NCBI GenBank assembly: GCA_900696575.1
Contig: CAADHD010000030.1
Span: 1 to 42,489, forward strand
Direction: 5' to 3'
From: an uncultured Bacteroidota bacterium
GTDB lineage: Bacteria; Bacteroidota; Bacteroidia; AKYH767-A; OLB10
DNA length: 42,489 nucleotides
Part shown: positions 29,744 to 39,600 of the stretch, one piece after another
Numbering within the stretch: position 1 is the stretch's first letter
How the letters are laid out: the number at the start of each line of letters is the position of its first letter
Position numbers and translations under genes: made by a program
The notes under the pieces: model-generated
Seen by the model: the letters and a program-made list of their open reading frames with translations, nothing else
The model's database searches: none
Told to the model about the DNA's origin: nothing

Positions 29744-31087
29744 ATGCATCCTTTTCGAATTCTCATTACGCTCTCATGCATTCTGACAGGTAGTTTTATT
29801 TCTGCTGCACAGAATACCTTCACAGTTCAGCAGGCTGTTGAATATGCCATTAAAAACGAAGCCAATGTTAAAAATGCATTCATTGACCGCGACATTGCCC
29901 AGAAAAAAGTAAACGAACTTATCGGTATCGGCCTTCCGCAAATCAATATGGAAGCAGATGCAACCCGCTTTCTGAAAATTCCAACCACATTTGTCCCTGC
30001 CGAATTTTTTAATGGTGAGTCCGGAACGTTTGCACCCGTTCAGTTTGGGCAGAACTATACGGCCAGTGCCGGCATTACCGCTACTCAGTTACTGTTTGAC
30101 GGCTCTTACCTTGTGGGTGTTCAGGCTTCTAAAACGTATGCCGAGCTGTCAAAGAAAACGTATGAGCAAATTAAAATAGAAACAGCCGAAAAGGTGATGA
30201 AAGCCTATTACTCGGTATTGGTAAACGAGGAAAGGTTTGCATCGCTAAATGCCAATGTGCAACGATTGAAAAAACTTCGGGATGATACTAAAGCGCTTTA
30301 TGAAAACGGGTTTGTAGAAAAAATGGATCTGGACAGAACAGAGGTAGCTTACAATAACCTTCTTTCCACCCGCGACCAAACTGAAAAGTTGCTGGCCTTA
30401 ACCAAAGGTTTTCTTAAGTTTCAAATGGGAATGGATCCGAAAGCGGATATTGTATTAACTGATAACCTGCAATCCATCACTTTCGAATCCTCTCCGGCCG
30501 ATGGTTCCATGCCTGACTTTAAAAACCGTATTGAATACTCCATTCTTGAAACCACGCAGAAACTTCAGCAACTTGACTTGAAGAAAAACCGGTTTCAGTA
30601 TCTGCCTTCGCTGGTGGCTTACGGCTCGTTCAGTTACAATGCTTCACGAAATAATTTTGATTTGTTTGATACAGACAAGAAATGGTATCCTACATCATTA
30701 ATAGGAGCAAAGATTTCTTTACCGGTTTTTGACGGCCTGCAGAAACGTGCCCGCATTCAGCAATCGAAACTTAACCTTGAAAAAATTAAAAACGGATTTA
30801 CTTCTCTTGAATATGGCCTGACGCTGGAAAGCATGAAAGCTCAAACCGACATGACTAACAGTATTTCTGCACTCGAAGCCCAGCGCAAAAACCGCGAACT
30901 TGCTAATGATGTGGTAAGAACGGCACGCATAAAGTACGAGCAAGGGGTTGGCTCTAACCTTGAAATCATTTCTGCCGAAACCGATTTGCGCGATGCAGAA
31001 ACAAATTATTACGCTGCCCTATACCAGGCGTTGGTAGCCCAAACCGATTTACAAAAGGCAAAAGGAACACTCTTGAAAAATTATTGA
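29744..31087 (+). CDS. TolC-family outer-membrane efflux protein
   Basis: The 447-residue protein has a signal peptide (MHPFRILITLSCILTGSFISAAQ) and two outer-membrane efflux (OEP) repeats. Each has the long alpha-helical and short strand pattern of TolC: FTVQQAVEYAIKNEANVKNA at the start, LVNEERFASLNANVQRLKKLRDDTKALYENG in the first half, and the mirrored ELANDVVRTARIKYEQGVGSNLEIISAETDLRDAETNYYAAL region in the second. It would form the outer-membrane exit duct for the adaptor and RND pump encoded next; only one base separates it from the adaptor gene. Confidence 0.94.
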   Translation: MHPFRILITLSCILTGSFISAAQNTFTVQQAVEYAIKNEANVKNAFIDRDIAQKKVNELIGIGLPQINMEADATRFLKIPTTFVPAEFFNGESGTFAPVQFGQNYTASAGITATQLLFDGSYLVGVQASKTYAELSKKTYEQIKIETAEKVMKAYYSVLVNEERFASLNANVQRLKKLRDDTKALYENGFVEKMDLDRTEVAYNNLLSTRDQTEKLLALTKGFLKFQMGMDPKADIVLTDNLQSITFESSPADGSMPDFKNRIEYSILETTQKLQQLDLKKNRFQYLPSLVAYGSFSYNASRNNFDLFDTDKKWYPTSLIGAKISLPVFDGLQKRARIQQSKLNLEKIKNGFTSLEYGLTLESMKAQTDMTNSISALEAQRKNRELANDVVRTARIKYEQGVGSNLEIISAETDLRDAETNYYAALYQALVAQTDLQKAKGTLLKNY

Positions 31088-31088
31088 T

Positions 31089-32243
31089 ATGAAAATGGAT
31101 TCAAACACTTTTATGAAAAATACACTCCAGACTATTCTTGCAGGTACAACCATCCTATTTGTTGTTGCCTGCTCTTCAGGTAACACCGGAGATAAGGCCA
31201 GCGAACTCGAAAAACTTAAAGCCCGGGAAGCAGAATTGAAACTGAAAATTGCCTCCCTCGAAAAGGAAATGAGCGCTACCGATACGGTTCAGAGAGGGAG
31301 AGTTAAAATGGTCTCGGTTACCGATATGCAGCCACAGCCTTTTGCGCATTATGTGGAAGTTCAGGGCGCTGTGGTGGGTGATGAAGATGTAATAGTAAGC
31401 GCTCAGGCTATGGGAACCGTAACGGATGTAATGGTAAAAGCCGGTGATAAAGTTTCAAAAGGACAGGTGCTTGCTGCCATTGATGACCGCGCTATCCGTC
31501 AAAGTATGGAATCGCTGAAAGCGCAGTACGAGTTAGCAGCCACTGTTTTTACAAGACAGAAAAACTTATGGGATCAGAAAATAGGAAGCGAAATTCAATA
31601 CCTCAATGCAAAAACACAAAAGGAATCTCTTGAAAAGCAACTGGCTTCCGTTCAGGAACAATGGGACATGACACGAATCAAGTCGCCTATTAACGGAACG
31701 GTGGATGAGGTAAAAATCAAAACCGGACAAACCGTTGCACCCGGTGTTCCGGCCCTGCGTGTAGTAAATCTTGAGAATCTCAAAGTTAAAGCCGAAGTAG
31801 CCGAATCATTCATCAGCAATGTAAATAAAGGCAATGATGTTATCATTCACTTTCCGGATATGAATGTGGATGTAAAATCAAAACTCGATCATGCCGGCCG
31901 TGCCATCAATCCGCTTAACCGTACTTTCAATGTGGAAGTGCGTTTGAAAAAATCAGACGGAACGTATTATCCAAACCAGGTGGCAGTTTTAAAAATTGCC
32001 GATTATTCTTCAGCTTCTGCCATGGTAGTTCCGGTATCTGCTGTTCAGAAAACTGCTGATGGCGAGTATGTTTATATGGCTTCCAGTTCTTCAGGCAACA
32101 GATATATTGCAAAACGCAAAGCGGTTACCACCGGAAAATCGTACAATGGTAAAGTGGAAATCACATCAGGGATTTCCCATGGCGAGCGTGTTATCACATT
32201 CGGAAGTCAGAATCTTGTTGATGGCGATCCCATTGCTTTCTGA
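31089..32243 (+). CDS. RND efflux periplasmic adaptor subunit (membrane fusion lipoprotein)
   Basis: The 384-residue protein begins MKMDSNTFMKNT; starts at 31089 and 31113 are both plausible. A lipoprotein signal ends at VVACSS (Cys28 from the first start). A heptad-rich helix follows (KASELEKLKAREAELKLKIA), then the two lipoyl half-motifs (MGTVTDVMVKAGDKVSKGQVL and SPINGTVDEVKIKTGQTV), the beta-barrel, and a membrane-proximal domain ending VITFGSQNLVDGDPIAF. This is the AcrA/MexA fold, bridging TolC and the inner-membrane pump. Confidence 0.93.
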   Translation: MKMDSNTFMKNTLQTILAGTTILFVVACSSGNTGDKASELEKLKAREAELKLKIASLEKEMSATDTVQRGRVKMVSVTDMQPQPFAHYVEVQGAVVGDEDVIVSAQAMGTVTDVMVKAGDKVSKGQVLAAIDDRAIRQSMESLKAQYELAATVFTRQKNLWDQKIGSEIQYLNAKTQKESLEKQLASVQEQWDMTRIKSPINGTVDEVKIKTGQTVAPGVPALRVVNLENLKVKAEVAESFISNVNKGNDVIIHFPDMNVDVKSKLDHAGRAINPLNRTFNVEVRLKKSDGTYYPNQVAVLKIADYSSASAMVVPVSAVQKTADGEYVYMASSSSGNRYIAKRKAVTTGKSYNGKVEITSGISHGERVITFGSQNLVDGDPIAF

Positions 32244-32276
32244 TACTAATTAACCTAATCACTTTTACTCTTTTTT

Positions 32277-35200
32277 ATGCAGGATACGAATAAAGAATTT
32301 AAGCCCAGTTCATGGGCTATTGATAACCGCACGGCCATTTTCTCTTTCACTGTCATTCTGTTGATTGCCGGAATGGTGGCTTACAATAAAATTCCGAAGG
32401 AAAGTTTTCCCGATATTTCACTTCCTAACGTGTATGTAAGTGTGGTGTATCCGGGTACTTCGCCTATGGATATGGAAAACCTCGTGGTGCGACCAATCGA
32501 AAAAGAATGCAAAAGCATTGCAGGAGTGAAAAAAATTAAAAGCAACTCCATGCAGGATTATGCCAATGTAATTGTGGAGTTTAACAGTGAGGAAAACATC
32601 ACCGAGGCTAAACGAAAGGTAAAGGATGCTGTTGACCGCGCGAAGAAAGATTTGCCATCCGACCTGCCCAGTGATCCATCCATTGAAGAAATCAATTTCT
32701 CAGACCTGCCCATCATGTATGTCAACATCAGTGGTGATTACGATCTGGCACGATTAAAAAAGTATGCTGATGATGCCAAGGACAAAATCGAAAGTCTTAA
32801 AGAAGTAAAGAAGGTGGATGTTATTGGTGCACTCACCCGCCAGATTCAGATTAATGTTGACATGTATAAAATGCAGGCAGCCGGAATCAGTATGGGAGAT
32901 ATTGAACGCGCTGTGAAGTATGAGAATATGACTGTTCCGGGAGGAAGCATTGCCATGGACGGAGTGCGAAGAACAATGAGCGTAAGCGGTGATTTTAAAA
33001 CGATAGATCAAATCGGAAATATGGTCATCAATTCCATTGAGGGCAAACCGGTTTACCTGAAAGAGATTGCAGAGGTGATTGACGGTTTCAAAGAGCAGGA
33101 AAGTTATTCGCGGTTAGACCATTTAAATGTAATCTCACTGGCTGTGGTAAAACGCTCAGGTGAAAACCTGATTGAAGCTTCCGATAAAATTGTTTCCTTA
33201 ATTGAGGAAATGAAGCAGAATTCCTTCCCTTCTGATTTGAAAGTAGTTTTAACGGGAGACCAAAGTGAACAGACACGTACCACCTTGCATGACCTTATCA
33301 ACACCATCATCATCGGCTTCCTTCTGGTCGTTGTATTGCTTATGTTTTTCATGGGGCCGGTCAATGCCTTTTTCGTTGCTATGTCTGTTCCGCTAAGTAT
33401 GTGTGTTGCCTTTCTGGTAATGCCAGCTATTGGCTTTACCATGAACTTTATTGTATTGTTCTCATTCCTGCTTGCATTGGGAATTGTGGTTGATGATGCC
33501 ATTGTGGTCATTGAAAATACACACCGGATTTTTGCGAACGGAAGAATACCGATTAAGGAAGCTGCCAGGCGTGCAGCCGGTGAAGTTTTTCTTCCTGTTT
33601 TTTCAGGAACGCTTACTACGCTTGCTCCATTCATTCCGCTCGCCTTCTGGACAGGTGTTATCGGTAAATTTATGTTCTTTCTTCCAATTACATTGATTGT
33701 TACCTTGATGGCTTCGCTGTTAGTTGCCTACATCATCAATCCTGCATTTGCCGCCCAATACATGAAACCTCACAGCGAAAATCATGATCCTAATAAAGGG
33801 TTGAAGATTTTTCTCATTATTTCCGGTGTAATCATTTTGTTGAGTTACCTCACAGGCTATCATGGTTTCGGAAATTTTGCCGTGCTTATTGTTTTGCTGA
33901 ATTTGTTATACCGTTTCTGGCTTCATAAAGTCATAAAGAATTTTCAGAAGAATATATGGCCCCGCTTTCAGAATTGGTATAAGCGAAAACTGGAATGGGC
34001 TTTGGCACGGCCATGGACTATGTTATGGTCAACCGTTGGATTGTTTTTCCTTTCCATTTTAATGCTCATCATCCGCAATGGCGGAGTACGGTTCTTCCCC
34101 GAAGCCGATCCCAACTTTGTTTTTGTTTACACTTCGCTTCCCGTAGGAACCGATCAGGCCTATACCGACAGCATTACCAAAATGGTAGAGCAAAGAGTTT
34201 ACAAGGTGATTGGGGAGAACAATCCGCTGGTAAAATCCGTCATTTCCAATGTGGGTGTAGCCGTTACCGATCCGCAGGATGAAGACCAGGGATATTATTC
34301 AAACAAAAGCAAGGTAACCGTTGCATTTGTAAAGTTCAGTGACCGCGATGGTAAATCAACACGCCAGTACCTTGATAAAATCCGTGATGAAGTAAAGGGA
34401 ATTGCAGGCGCTGAAATAACGGTTGCTCAGGAACAGGGCGGGCCTCCGGTTGGAAAACCCATCAGCATTGAGATTACAGGTGATGATTTCGAGCAATTGC
34501 TTACTTATTCCACCTCACTAAAACGTCATCTTGATTCGCTGCAAATACCGGGAGTTGAAGAATTAAAATCAGACCTGCAGGCCAACAAACCGCAGATTGC
34601 TTTCAAGATTGACCGCGAACGTGCCAACCGCGAAAACATTTCCACCGGACAAATCGGAAATGAAATCAACCTTGCTGTACTCGGACGGGACATTTCCAAG
34701 TTCCGCGAAGCGAATGATGAATACGATATTGTATTGAAATATAAAGATGAACAGCGCAACAACATTGATCAACTCCGGAACCTCAAAATTCAATACCGCG
34801 ATATGGCTGCCGGTGGCATGGTGCGTAATGTGCCGCTCAGTTCGTTTGCCGATGTGAAATATACTGACACGTATGCCGTCATCAAAAGGAAAAACCAGAA
34901 ACGCATTGTTACTATTTCGTCCAACGTGCTTTCAGGATTTAATGAACAGGCAGTGGTAGCCGCTGTTACGGATGCAGTTCAGAAGTTTCCTGAAGCAGAT
35001 GGTATCAGTAAGAAGATGGGCGGTGCTCAGGAAGAGCAGATGGAAACCATGAGCTTTCTTTTAACGGCACTGATGATTTCCTTCCTGCTTATCATTATTA
35101 TTCTTGTAACTCAGTTCAACTCTGTTGGTAAACCGTTAATTATTATGACCGAAATTGTTTTCAGCATTATCGGTACATTTCTCGGATTCTCCATTTTTAA

Positions 35201-35639
35201 AATGGAATTCAGTACGGTGATGAGCGGTATCGGAATCATTGCTTTGGCCGGTATTGTTGTACGGAACGGTATTCTGTTAGTTGAATTTACTGATTTGCTC
35301 CGCGGGCAGGGTGTGCCGGTTAGGGATGCAATTATTGAAGCAGGCCGCACACGTATGACTCCTGTTATTCTTACAGCTACCGCTACCATGCTCGGATTAA
35401 TTCCTCTTGCTGTTGGATTGAACATGGATTTTGAAACCCTGTTCACAGAGTTAAATCCGCATATTTTCTTCGGAGGTGACAGTACTGCATTCTGGGGTCC
35501 GCTTTCCTGGACCATGATTTTCGGTCTTGGCTTTGCTACCTTTCTCACATTGGTTTTAGTTCCGGTAATGTACCTGCTTGGTCATCGAACCATGGAAAGA
35601 TGGAGAAGATGGACAAAAGTAATGAAGCAATCTGCCTGA
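32277..35639 (+). CDS. RND superfamily efflux permease (HAE1/AcrB type)
   Basis: The 1120-residue proton-driven inner-membrane pump has the standard RND opening (IDNRTAIFSFTVILLIAGMVAYNKIPKESFPDISLP) and two porter-domain loops. The proton-relay Asp pair lies in TM4 (LGIVVDDAIVVIENT), and TM10-TM12 contain GIIALAGIVVRNGILLVEF and TPVILTATATMLGL. It is longer than typical AcrB (about 1050) because of an insert with two extra hydrophobic segments between TM6 and TM7 (about residues 508-560). Substrates are unknown. It is the last gene of the tetR operon, 33 bp after the adaptor, and ends 11 bp from a convergent FAD-enzyme gene with no obvious terminator between. Confidence 0.95.
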   Translation: MQDTNKEFKPSSWAIDNRTAIFSFTVILLIAGMVAYNKIPKESFPDISLPNVYVSVVYPGTSPMDMENLVVRPIEKECKSIAGVKKIKSNSMQDYANVIVEFNSEENITEAKRKVKDAVDRAKKDLPSDLPSDPSIEEINFSDLPIMYVNISGDYDLARLKKYADDAKDKIESLKEVKKVDVIGALTRQIQINVDMYKMQAAGISMGDIERAVKYENMTVPGGSIAMDGVRRTMSVSGDFKTIDQIGNMVINSIEGKPVYLKEIAEVIDGFKEQESYSRLDHLNVISLAVVKRSGENLIEASDKIVSLIEEMKQNSFPSDLKVVLTGDQSEQTRTTLHDLINTIIIGFLLVVVLLMFFMGPVNAFFVAMSVPLSMCVAFLVMPAIGFTMNFIVLFSFLLALGIVVDDAIVVIENTHRIFANGRIPIKEAARRAAGEVFLPVFSGTLTTLAPFIPLAFWTGVIGKFMFFLPITLIVTLMASLLVAYIINPAFAAQYMKPHSENHDPNKGLKIFLIISGVIILLSYLTGYHGFGNFAVLIVLLNLLYRFWLHKVIKNFQKNIWPRFQNWYKRKLEWALARPWTMLWSTVGLFFLSILMLIIRNGGVRFFPEADPNFVFVYTSLPVGTDQAYTDSITKMVEQRVYKVIGENNPLVKSVISNVGVAVTDPQDEDQGYYSNKSKVTVAFVKFSDRDGKSTRQYLDKIRDEVKGIAGAEITVAQEQGGPPVGKPISIEITGDDFEQLLTYSTSLKRHLDSLQIPGVEELKSDLQANKPQIAFKIDRERANRENISTGQIGNEINLAVLGRDISKFREANDEYDIVLKYKDEQRNNIDQLRNLKIQYRDMAAGGMVRNVPLSSFADVKYTDTYAVIKRKNQKRIVTISSNVLSGFNEQAVVAAVTDAVQKFPEADGISKKMGGAQEEQMETMSFLLTALMISFLLIIIILVTQFNSVGKPLIIMTEIVFSIIGTFLGFSIFKMEFSTVMSGIGIIALAGIVVRNGILLVEFTDLLRGQGVPVRDAIIEAGRTRMTPVILTATATMLGLIPLAVGLNMDFETLFTELNPHIFFGGDSTAFWGPLSWTMIFGLGFATFLTLVLVPVMYLLGHRTMERWRRWTKVMKQSA

Positions 35640-35650
35640 TCTGCTGCTGT

Positions 35651-36682
35651 TTATTTATTATGGGCTGATGCACCAACGAGTGCTGCTGCCATTTTATTTG
35701 AAAAATAAGGAGCCAGCAGAAATCCTTTTGTTCCCAATCCATTAAATACGGCTGCACGTTTCACATCGGGGTGTATTTCTGCAACCGGCCTGCGGCTTTG
35801 CATGGCCGGACGAATACCCGACCGGTGGTCAATTACGCGGTATGAAACATTCAGAAGCTTGCTGATGAACTTTTCTATCTTTTTCCTTGAAATGATGTCG
35901 GGTTGTTCATCCGTAAAATTCCGGTTGTAGGTTGAGCCGGCCAGAAATTTATTGTCTTCAAGCGGGCCAATGAATCCATCGCTCATCAGGATACAGTCAA
36001 GTTTTAAATCTCTTGATTCAAAAACCAGTAAATCGCCTTTTACGGGAAGCATTTGATGATGATTAAACAGAGGATTGTAAATCATTTTCCATCCTTCACA
36101 GAAAACCGTCATCTCAGCTTTTACATTTCTGAAAACAACTTCTTCCTTTTCAAACCGGAATTCATCAAACCGGAAGTCAACATTTTCAAATTTTACTTTC
36201 CTTGCTGCCAGAATCTTTTTCAATGCCTGAATGCATTTATCGGTTTTAACCATGGCTGAGTGTTGAAGAAAAATTCCTCCGTAAGGTGCATTTACTGCAT
36301 TGCCGAATTGGTCGTTGCCGAACTCTTTTCCGATAAATTTTTCATAACCCGGCTCTGCACTTCTTGCCTGCCAGTCGTTTTTCGTTTTAATGGAATCATA
36401 AATTTCAGCAATAGGGCAAGGGAAGAAAAATTTTTCATTGCTTAATGATTCAAGTTTTCTGTAAAATTCAAAAGCAACAGGAAAAAGCTCGGCAGCCATC
36501 CATGTCTTAACATGCCTTCTTCCGGTAATGGGATTTAAAATTCCTGCAGCTACGGAAGAAGCTGCATTCGGGTTTTCATCATCCAAAACAAGAATGGAAG
36601 CGCTTGAAATTTCTGTGAGAGAATAAGCTAATGTAAGACCTGCAAGCCTGCCTCCGGCAATCAGAAAATCAACCTGCTGCAC
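35651..36682 (-). CDS. FAD-dependent oxidoreductase (DAO family)
   Basis: The 343-residue flavoprotein belongs to the D-amino-acid oxidase-like (DAO) superfamily. It has an N-terminal dinucleotide-binding beta strand and Gly loop (FLIAGGRLAGLTLAYSL, residues 6-22), then SSVAAGILNPITGRR, and a late GIRPAMQSRRPVAEIHP and FNGLGTKGFLLAPYF. Close relatives in Bacteroidetes commonly carry GxGLAG; here the order is GGRLAG, with Arg in place of the second glycine. GTG at 36682 is the only possible start, because an in-frame stop lies just upstream and the Gly loop begins at residue 10. It starts 9 bp after the Ig-repeat gene, so it is probably co-transcribed. The substrate is unknown. Confidence 0.85.
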   Translation of the reverse strand: MQQVDFLIAGGRLAGLTLAYSLTEISSASILVLDDENPNAASSVAAGILNPITGRRHVKTWMAAELFPVAFEFYRKLESLSNEKFFFPCPIAEIYDSIKTKNDWQARSAEPGYEKFIGKEFGNDQFGNAVNAPYGGIFLQHSAMVKTDKCIQALKKILAARKVKFENVDFRFDEFRFEKEEVVFRNVKAEMTVFCEGWKMIYNPLFNHHQMLPVKGDLLVFESRDLKLDCILMSDGFIGPLEDNKFLAGSTYNRNFTDEQPDIISRKKIEKFISKLLNVSYRVIDHRSGIRPAMQSRRPVAEIHPDVKRAAVFNGLGTKGFLLAPYFSNKMAAALVGASAHNK

Positions 36683-36691
36683 AAATCTATA

Positions 36692-39600
36692 TTATCTCAA
36701 CACATGAACCCTGCCGGTGAATTCGCGTTGTTTCAATCCGCCATCAAAACGGATGCGGTAAACATATACGCCATTCGGGGCATCGGTGCTGCTGCCTTTT
36801 ATTTTTCCGTTCCAGCCTTCAAATCCGTTTGAAGAACTGAACACCACATTTCCCCATCGGTTCATAATCATCATTTCATAAGGAGGCATGGCATGACCAA
36901 CAGGCATGAATACATCATTCATTCCATCGGTATTCGGACTGAAAGAATTCGGAATGTAAATAGTTGTTACTTCTTCCACATACAATTCTCTGCTTAGTGA
37001 ATCTACACAACCGTCAGCGCTGGTGGCTATAAGTTGCACAGTATAATAACCGGCTTCCCGGTAAGTATGTTGCGGATATTGAACAGAACCCGAAGTGCCG
37101 TCTCCGAAATTCCACAGCCATTGAGTCGTGTTCTGCGAAGCATCAACAAAATCAAAGAAGGGATTCAGAATAGTGGCTTGAGGAGGTTTAATGGTGAAGG
37201 AAGGAACCGGCAATTCAAAAACCGTAATGGTGAAGGAATCCGTACGCTGAACAGAGCAGGAATCGGTAACGGTAACAGTGTAGGTAGTCGTAACCGGTGG
37301 AGAAAGTGTATAGTATGTCTGATTGCCGAGGTTGTTGTTCCAGGTATAATAATAAGGCCCGCCATTTCCTCCGGTGGTGTTTACTTCAAGAAATGCTTCT
37401 TTGCCGAAACAGATGGAAGGCGTTCCGGTAATTTCAGGGTCAAGTGGCGGCAGCCTGTCAATAATAATTTGATTAGATAAGACAGGATTTGCCGAAGGAC
37501 AATGCACCGATGAGGTCAATATAGCCTGCAGCGTATCGCCATGTTGCATGGTGGTACTGCTGAATGACGGAGCAGTAATGCTTAACGGATTTCCGTTTAC
37601 TGTCCATTGATAAAGCGGATAGTTTCCTTCGTTGTTAACTGCCGAGGAGTAAGTAATGTTCATCCCGTCACAGAAAGTGCCGGGCGGGTTGGCAGCTATG
37701 GAAATGGCAGGAGTAAGTATCGGGTCTTCCTGAATGATGTAAGTGAATGAAGTATCTGTAGGTGGAAGTACACAGGTGGCATTGGAAGTAAGCACTACGG
37801 TTATTTCATCGCCATTATTCAAAGCGGCAGAAGTAAAAGCAGAAGTGTCTGTTCCCGTTGGAATGCCGTTTACAAACCATTGAAAGTGTGGCGCAACACC
37901 ACCGTTAGTCCATGTTGAATGAAAAGTAATGGGTGTTCCGTCACACACTACCGTATCGGGTTGGGCAGTAAATGTGATAAAGGGAATGAGATTCGGATTC
38001 ACAGAAATCACTTTGATGTTAGAAAGTGCAGTAGCCTGCGTTAAACAGGTTTCAGAGGAAGTAAGTCTAACTCTTACGTTATCTCCGTTTACAATACTGT
38101 TGGTGAGAAAAACAGGCGAGTTATTTCCGGCAGGAGCTCCGTTTACAAACCATTGATAAGTTGGCGAACTTCCACCATTAACAGGCGTGGCTGTAAACTG
38201 AACAAAATCATTCGGGCAGATGGTATCAGCCGTTGATACAATGGTAACTGACGGGGTAAGGTTCGGATTCACCGTCATCACTATCAGGTTGGAGGTATCA
38301 GTTGGTTTTGACAAACAAACTTCATTGCTGGTAAGTACTGCTTTGATTACATCACCGTTTTGTAAAGAAGAGGATGAGTAGGAAGAATTGTTTCCCCCTG
38401 CAGGGTTACCGTTAACAAACCATTGATAAACCGGAGTGGATCCTCCATTCTGAATGTTAGAATTGAAAGTAACCTGTGCCCCGTCACAAACAGGTCCTGC
38501 CGGATTGGCCGTAATAGCTATTGCCGGAGTAACTATCGGGTTAACCGTCATTACAATCATGTTAGATGTATCTGCAGCAGGCTGCACACAGGTTTCATTA
38601 CTCGTCATCACTACTTCAATTCTGTCATTATTATTTAAGGTTGAGCTTAAAAATGTAGGGTTGTTGGTGCCTGTATTGATTCCGTTTAGTTTCCACTGAA
38701 AGGCTGGCGCTGCACCGCCATTAACCGGAAAGGCAGTGAAGGTAACAGGGTCGCCATCGCAAATAGGCCCGGATGGATTAGCCGTAATGCTCACCTGCGG
38801 AACAAGGTTCGGATTTACGGCCATGGTTAGCACGTTGGAATTAACCACAGGCGGAACGGGACAGGCCGCTGATGATGTCATGCTTACCTGTATGTTGCTG
38901 TTATTGGCAAGCGATGAAGTGGTAAAGGTTGGCGAATTGCTTCCGGCAGGAGTACCGTTTATGGTCCATTGATAGGAGGGCAATGCCCCGCCAGCAACCG
39001 GAGTGGCGGTAAAGGTTACGGTTGTTCCATCGCAAACCGGGCTTGCAGGAACGGAATTTATGCTTACTGAAGGCGTCACATTAGGATTGATAACAGCCTG
39101 TATAATATTGGAAGTGGCATTAGGCGCTGTTTTGCAGAGGAGGTTGCTGGTAAGAATACAGCGCACCTGAGCACCGTTAGTAAGCATGGTGGTGGTAAAT
39201 ACAGCACTGTTAGGGCCGGAGTTAACACCATTGACCTGCCATTGATAGAAAGGAGCTGTGCCGCCATTCGCGCCAACGGCTGTAAACGTAACCGCTGTTC
39301 CGCTGCATACCGGAAAGGCAGGGCTGTTGCTGATGCTGACCGATGGAGTAAGATTAGGATTAATCGTTACGACAATCACATTCGAATTGGCAGTGGCTGA
39401 AGTTGCACAGGGCGAATTGGAGGTTAGTGTAACGCTTACGGCATCGCCATTCTGTAAGGCGGAAGTGATAAATGTACTGCTGTTGGTTCCGGCATTCACT
39501 CCGTTTACTTTCCATTGATAGGAGGGTGCAGTGCCACCGAGAACGGGCGTAGCTGTAAAGGTTATATCCTGTCCGGCACATACCGGCATAGCCGGGCTGG

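Noticed and set aside
35545-35757. Short minus-strand open frame across the RND and FAD gene ends
   Set aside because: It is a frame shadow of the two well-supported convergent genes.
36682-36689. TAGATTTG on the minus strand as a promoter for the FAD enzyme
   Set aside because: The match overlaps the only possible start codon (GTG), so a transcript from it would lack the start. Probably a chance match; the gene is likely read from the Ig-repeat gene.
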